A program made the translations under genes and the position numbers. Under the pieces are notes generated by a model that was not told the DNA's origin, did not search any database, and saw nothing but the letters and a program-made list of their open reading frames with translations. Of a DNA stretch of 64,000 nucleotides, positions 60,501-64,000 are shown piece by piece. Source of the stretch: Chitinophagaceae bacterium (lineage in GTDB: Bacteria > Bacteroidota > Bacteroidia > Chitinophagales > Chitinophagaceae); contig JALHNJ010000001.1 of assembly GCA_022843585.1 (NCBI GenBank), positions 124,001 through 188,000 on the forward strand. The letters run 5' to 3'. Each line of letters opens with the position of its first letter. The stretch's first letter is position 1.

Positions 60501-61042
60501 TGAGTAAAGAATATGATTATTATCTATCGACCTATGCTGTGAACTTTGAGAACCCAGAGCAAAATGGATTACCCTATGATGAACTGGAAAATTTGCTGGA
60601 TAGTATTCCCGCCAGAAAAAAACTGATGCTGATTGACGCCTGCCACAGTGGTGAAGTTGATAAAGAAGATTTAATTACACTTACGGCCAGTTCTGATTCA
60701 TTAATAAAAGGATTTAAACCCGTGGTCTATAAAAAAGACGAAAAGCATCTCGGTTTAAAAAACAGTTTTGAGTTAATGCAAAGCCTTTTTGTAAATGTTG
60801 GAAAGAGTACCGGTGCAATAATTATCTCTGCGGCAGCAGGAACACAATTTGCTTTGGAAAGAAATGATTTGAAGAACGGTGTATTTACATATTCAATCCT
60901 GGAAGCGATGAATAAATACCCAACAATGAAAATAGGTGAATTGAAAAAAACGGTTGGTGAAAGAGTAGAGCAATTAACCAAAGGATTACAGAAGCCAACA
61001 TCAAGAAATGAAACTATTGCGGTGGATTGGAATTTATGGTAA
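57569..61042 (+). CDS. Exported WD40-repeat / caspase-like (peptidase C14) protein, copy 1
   Basis: Signal peptide MIIKRLYGICLLLLLYNINLFGQ; about 16 repeats ending in (K/R)(I/V/L)WDxxTG; linker FEQLDVKYNRPDKVLEAIG; caspase-like fold with VIVAYSGHGM and LMLIDACHSGEVDKE. Confidence 0.93.
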   Translation: MIIKRLYGICLLLLLYNINLFGQQPKLVLPFVHSNTIYSTKFSPNGKLIVTSSADFTSKIWDVATGKMLSTLAGHLRGVTYSEFSPDGKKVVSSSQDRTAKIWDVASGSLLFNLTGHLKGINSVQFSADGKMIATSSDDSTAKVWDALTGRLLFKLKGHYAAINSAYFNSGANKIVTSSADLSTRVWDAQTGDLLLLLTGHKGEVTSARFSPDGKTIITSSKDHTAKLWDAETGALLFELTGHNKQVNSALFSPDGKKIITTSSDSTAKLWDSFGRLIHTFKIQEPEILFAQFSLDSKKLTTAARYSAQIWDLQNGKLISDLESQSGYASFSPDSKKVLTLSGKIFDAATGKFLGGISGWVSPWIYSIDFSPDVQKMALIYEQRHLKIRNVNDGNLLVDLTAKGKLLFSTNELINSSCKIKFSADSKKFATANNAKAVRIWEIGSGKLIAELGGHISNVSFVQFSHDGNRIITADTYNSRVWDIRTGNLICKAVHSEKISTAIFSSDDKKIITALWNGTFELLDATNGKNLLTFEGYRPQFSSDGSRIICASQENTIRLWDSNTGKLLYESQKYEGRFNQFSPDGKKFITVLSGEMAKVDTAKLWDVATGTSIATLEGLVIYPYSSQFSPDSRKFIAASDHNSTKIWDANTGSLIEDLKGHTNIIMSARFSADAKKVFSTSGDGLSKVWDTENGKLLYTFAEINNNEYFIQTARGYYKRNKESARLLYYITKDLKIIGFEQLDVKYNRPDKVLEAIGNTDTALIKSYRKAWEKRIKKLGIDTTSFREGYSVPEADFTNRDVIEYEQKTGILKLLIKGNDSTYKLDRFNVWVNETPIFGQRGINIRKRDKNDFDTTITIKLSQEENRIETSITNVNGTESYRMPLTVNYSPAVKQKESVRFIGIGIDQFAESQYNLQYSAKDIRDLSKKLKEKYKDDIIIDTLFNENVTTSNVKALKQKLLQTTENDKVIVAYSGHGMLSKEYDYYLSTYAVNFENPEQNGLPYDELENLLDSIPARKKLMLIDACHSGEVDKEDLITLTASSDSLIKGFKPVVYKKDEKHLGLKNSFELMQSLFVNVGKSTGAIIISAAAGTQFALERNDLKNGVFTYSILEAMNKYPTMKIGELKKTVGERVEQLTKGLQKPTSRNETIAVDWNLW

Positions 61043-61106
61043 TCGTTTTCAAATTAATCTATTATTATTTGGGGCTGGGTACAACATCAGGCCATTATTC
61101 TACCAC

Positions 61107-64000
61107 ATGAAAAAAATATATTTATACATAGCGGTTCTTTTCTTGTTTTCAATCCGTGGGATTACACAGGATACAAAGTTGATACTGCCAGCTGCCCAGG
61201 GAATTAATATCAGATCGGCCAGTTTTAGTCCGGATGCGAAGTTTTTTGTTACTACCCAGGATAAAACGATAAAATTCTGGGAAGTACTCACGGGCAAGGT
61301 TGCTAAAAATATTGAACATAAAACAGATTACGCTATATATAGTCATAACGGCAAGTATATCCTAACTGATAATGGGCAAGTATGGGATGTTGAAAATGGA
61401 ACAATTATATTTTCAACCGATGAAGATGGTTGCGACTTTAGTAAAGATGATAATTTCTTATTAACTACGAAGGGGAATAAAATAAATATTCATGAAATAA
61501 AGACAGGGTTGGTTAACCAGATTGAATTGGCTGGTGCTGGCCCTAAAATATGGGCGTTTTTTACCCCGGATGGAAAAAATATACTTGCATGGACCAATAC
61601 TAAAGTAGAGGTTTGGAATATAAGCCAAAAGAAGCGGGTTGCTTCTTTTAAAGAAAACCACTATGTCAGGTGGGCTTCGTTTAGCCCAGATGGTTTACAT
61701 ATTATTACAAGTACGGTTGACAGTGTACTAAAAATCAGGGATGCCGCTACAGGCAATTTGCTAAAAGAGTTAAAAGGCCATTCTGGAATTGTTGCTACAG
61801 TTTCGTATAGCCCTGATGGATTGAGTATAGTATCAGCATCATACGATAATACAATAAAGATATGGGATGCTAAATCCGGGAAAATAAGATTTACGATTCC
61901 GGCGCATAGCGATAGAGTTAATTCGGCGTTTTATAGTACTGATGGCAAATGGATTATTACTTCTTCCTGGGATAAATCGGTTAAAATTTGGGAAAGTGCT
62001 ACTGGTAAATTATATGGGCACTATATGGGCAGTATTAATCTTATTACTACCGCTATTTACAATGGTAGCGGAGATCAAATGGCGATACTTACTGATAGCA
62101 GTATTAAACTATGCAATACTGCTAACATGGAGATTACAAAATCGCTTAATGAAGGTAAAGGCTATCGGCAACAAGTGGAGTTTAGTGCAGATGGAAAATT
62201 CCTTATTACAAAAGGCGCAGTATCCTATTCACCACATCTCTGGAATCTATCTTCCGGAAAAATAACAAATGTTATACCCTTTAATGATTGGATTAGTAGT
62301 CTAAAATATAGTGCAGATGGAAAATATATTGCAGCCTCTGTCGTATCCACTAAGCCAGTTCAAATATGGAATGTGCAAAATAGCACTAAAGCAATGGAAC
62401 TTAAAACCACAAAAAGTGCAAACACGGTGGCTTTTGATAAAAATAGTAATGTGTTGTATCTCGCCGGTGAAGAAATTTTTCTGGCTGATATTCAAAATCG
62501 CAACTATTTTAAAAAATATACATCAATTAAAGACAGTACAATCCATACACTACAATATAGTACCGACTTTCAATTTATATTTATTGCATCAAAAAACGCC
62601 GCAGCAGTTATTGATGCAGCAAGAGATTCTGTACTTATAGTTTTTGACAATCCATTAGTAAATTATGAAACAGCAACTTTTAGCCAGGATAGGCTTTTAG
62701 TAAAAGCTGGCGATTCTCTTGAAATAAGCAACACAACAGATGGTACGCTGCTTCATAAAATCGCCTTTAATAATTCAATGCTTTACAAAACGAGTCTTAC
62801 TCCAGATAAAAAATTTATAATGAGTGCGGGATTTGATAATTCTTTAAAGTTTTGGGATATAAGCACTGGGAAACTCGCCTGGTCCTATTTTGTACTGTTC
62901 AACACAGATTTTTTTACCTTACTGAATAGCCAATCTGGGGTAGGATATTACTATGGCACAAAGAATGCTGTAAAGGAATTGTCATTTGAAGTAAACGGGA
63001 TACGTTACCCATTCGAACAGCTCGATGTAAAATATAACCGACCCGACAAAGTACTGGAAGCGATTGGTAGTACTGATACAGCTTTAATCAAAAGTTATCG
63101 AAGAGCATGGGAAAAAAGAATAAAAAAGCTGGGTATTGATACAGCGGCTTTTAGCGAAAGCTATAGTGTATTGGAAGCAGACTTTGCTAATAGAGAGACC
63201 ATACAGTATGAACAAAAAGGCAACAGGTTAAAATTGCATATCAAAGGATTTGATAGTACTTATAAACTAGATCGTTTTAATGTTTGGTTAAACGAAGTTC
63301 CTGTGTTTGGTCAACGGGGAATTAGCATCCGGAAGAATAATAAAAATAGTATTGATACTATCATTACAGTTAAGTTATCTGAAGGCAAGAACCAATTAGA
63401 AACTTCTATTACAGATGTTAATGGTACAGAGAGTTATCGGTTGCCATTGAGAGTGAACTACACACCAGTCGTTAAATCGAAAGAAAAACTTTATTTTATC
63501 GGCATTGGTATTGACAAATTTGTAGAAAGCAAATACAATTTGCAATATAGTGCCAAAGACATCAGAGACCTATCTAAAAAGCTAAAGGAAAAATATGGTA
63601 ACAATATCATCATAGATACATTGTTCAACGAGAATGTTACTGTAAAAAATGTAAAAGCATTTAAAAGAAAGCTGCAACAAACTACTGAGAACGATAAAGT
63701 AATTGTGGCCTACTCCGGGCATGGTTTGTTGAGTAAGGAATACGATTATTATCTTTCTACTTACCCAGTCAATTTTGAAAGCCCGGAACAACATGGTTTA
63801 CCATATGATGAATTGGAAAATTTACTCGATAGTATTCCTGCCAGAAAAAAATTGATGCTAATTGATGCCTGCCACAGCGGAGAAGTGGATAAAGAAGACC
63901 TTGTTACATTAAATGCAAGCTCTGACTCGTTAATAAAGGGACTAAAACCGGTCGCTTATAAAAAGGAAGGAAGCCTTGGTTTAAAAAATAGCTTTGAATT
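61107..64000 (+). CDS. Exported WD40-repeat / caspase-like (peptidase C14) protein, copy 2, 3' truncated by window edge
   Basis: Hand translation from ATG 61107 is open to the end: MKKIYLYIAVLFLFSIRGITQDTKLILPAAQ...; about 14 propeller repeats; FEQLDVKYNRPDKVLEAIGSTDTALIKSY...; VIVAYSGHGLLSKEYDYYLSTYPVNF...LMLIDACHSGEVDKEDL. Missing from the ORF track. Confidence 0.92.
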   Translation, partial: MKKIYLYIAVLFLFSIRGITQDTKLILPAAQGINIRSASFSPDAKFFVTTQDKTIKFWEVLTGKVAKNIEHKTDYAIYSHNGKYILTDNGQVWDVENGTIIFSTDEDGCDFSKDDNFLLTTKGNKINIHEIKTGLVNQIELAGAGPKIWAFFTPDGKNILAWTNTKVEVWNISQKKRVASFKENHYVRWASFSPDGLHIITSTVDSVLKIRDAATGNLLKELKGHSGIVATVSYSPDGLSIVSASYDNTIKIWDAKSGKIRFTIPAHSDRVNSAFYSTDGKWIITSSWDKSVKIWESATGKLYGHYMGSINLITTAIYNGSGDQMAILTDSSIKLCNTANMEITKSLNEGKGYRQQVEFSADGKFLITKGAVSYSPHLWNLSSGKITNVIPFNDWISSLKYSADGKYIAASVVSTKPVQIWNVQNSTKAMELKTTKSANTVAFDKNSNVLYLAGEEIFLADIQNRNYFKKYTSIKDSTIHTLQYSTDFQFIFIASKNAAAVIDAARDSVLIVFDNPLVNYETATFSQDRLLVKAGDSLEISNTTDGTLLHKIAFNNSMLYKTSLTPDKKFIMSAGFDNSLKFWDISTGKLAWSYFVLFNTDFFTLLNSQSGVGYYYGTKNAVKELSFEVNGIRYPFEQLDVKYNRPDKVLEAIGSTDTALIKSYRRAWEKRIKKLGIDTAAFSESYSVLEADFANRETIQYEQKGNRLKLHIKGFDSTYKLDRFNVWLNEVPVFGQRGISIRKNNKNSIDTIITVKLSEGKNQLETSITDVNGTESYRLPLRVNYTPVVKSKEKLYFIGIGIDKFVESKYNLQYSAKDIRDLSKKLKEKYGNNIIIDTLFNENVTVKNVKAFKRKLQQTTENDKVIVAYSGHGLLSKEYDYYLSTYPVNFESPEQHGLPYDELENLLDSIPARKKLMLIDACHSGEVDKEDLVTLNASSDSLIKGLKPVAYKKEGSLGLKNSFE

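Noticed and set aside
61942-62640. Short plus-strand ORFs 61942-62265 and 62311-62640
   Set aside because: Out of frame with the long WD40-caspase copy 2 frame starting at 61107.
1-64000. CRISPR array, prophage, transposon, restriction-modification, toxin-antitoxin or tRNA genes
   Set aside because: Looked for regular direct repeats with spacers, transposase/integrase motifs and tRNA T-loop signatures by eye; none convincing. A tRNAscan/Infernal/CRISPR finder run would be needed to exclude them.
57569-64000. Bacterial gasdermin or other pore-former next to the caspase-like genes
   Set aside because: No such ORF within the window; the right flank is not visible, so it cannot be assessed further.

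Overview
The window is a chromosomal segment from a Bacteroidetes genome, probably Chitinophagaceae-like (inferred from gene content: HtpG, RecA, UvrB, PolA, SusC/TonB-type receptor, DUF2911/DUF4476/DUF5606 families, signal peptides ending in AQ/GQ, TAnnTTTG promoter-like motifs). Most of it is ordinary housekeeping and lineage-specific genes. I saw no tRNA, rRNA, CRISPR array, transposase, prophage or restriction-modification locus. The most interesting region is the right end (57.5-64 kb). It holds two tandem, co-directional genes, each with a signal peptide, many WD40-type repeats, a conserved linker and a C-terminal caspase-like (peptidase C14) domain with an intact SGHG ... DACHSGE dyad. 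The second gene (61107 to the window edge) is missing from the ORF track because it runs off the window. Its effector half is nearly identical to the first copy while its propeller half has diverged. Other points of interest: a 21-bp-period degenerate tandem array at the left end, next to a truncated XRE-type regulator also missing from the track; a TTAGT-N8-ACTAA palindrome at the recA promoter; a perfect 16-bp palindrome upstream of the OB-fold/YceI pair; a cluster of small DUF1801/VOC/SRPBCC/YciI/DUF4287 genes; a 37-aa single-TM microprotein ORF; a DoxX fusion; and several dispersed intergenic repeats. All family calls come from reading motifs in the translations; no database search was run.
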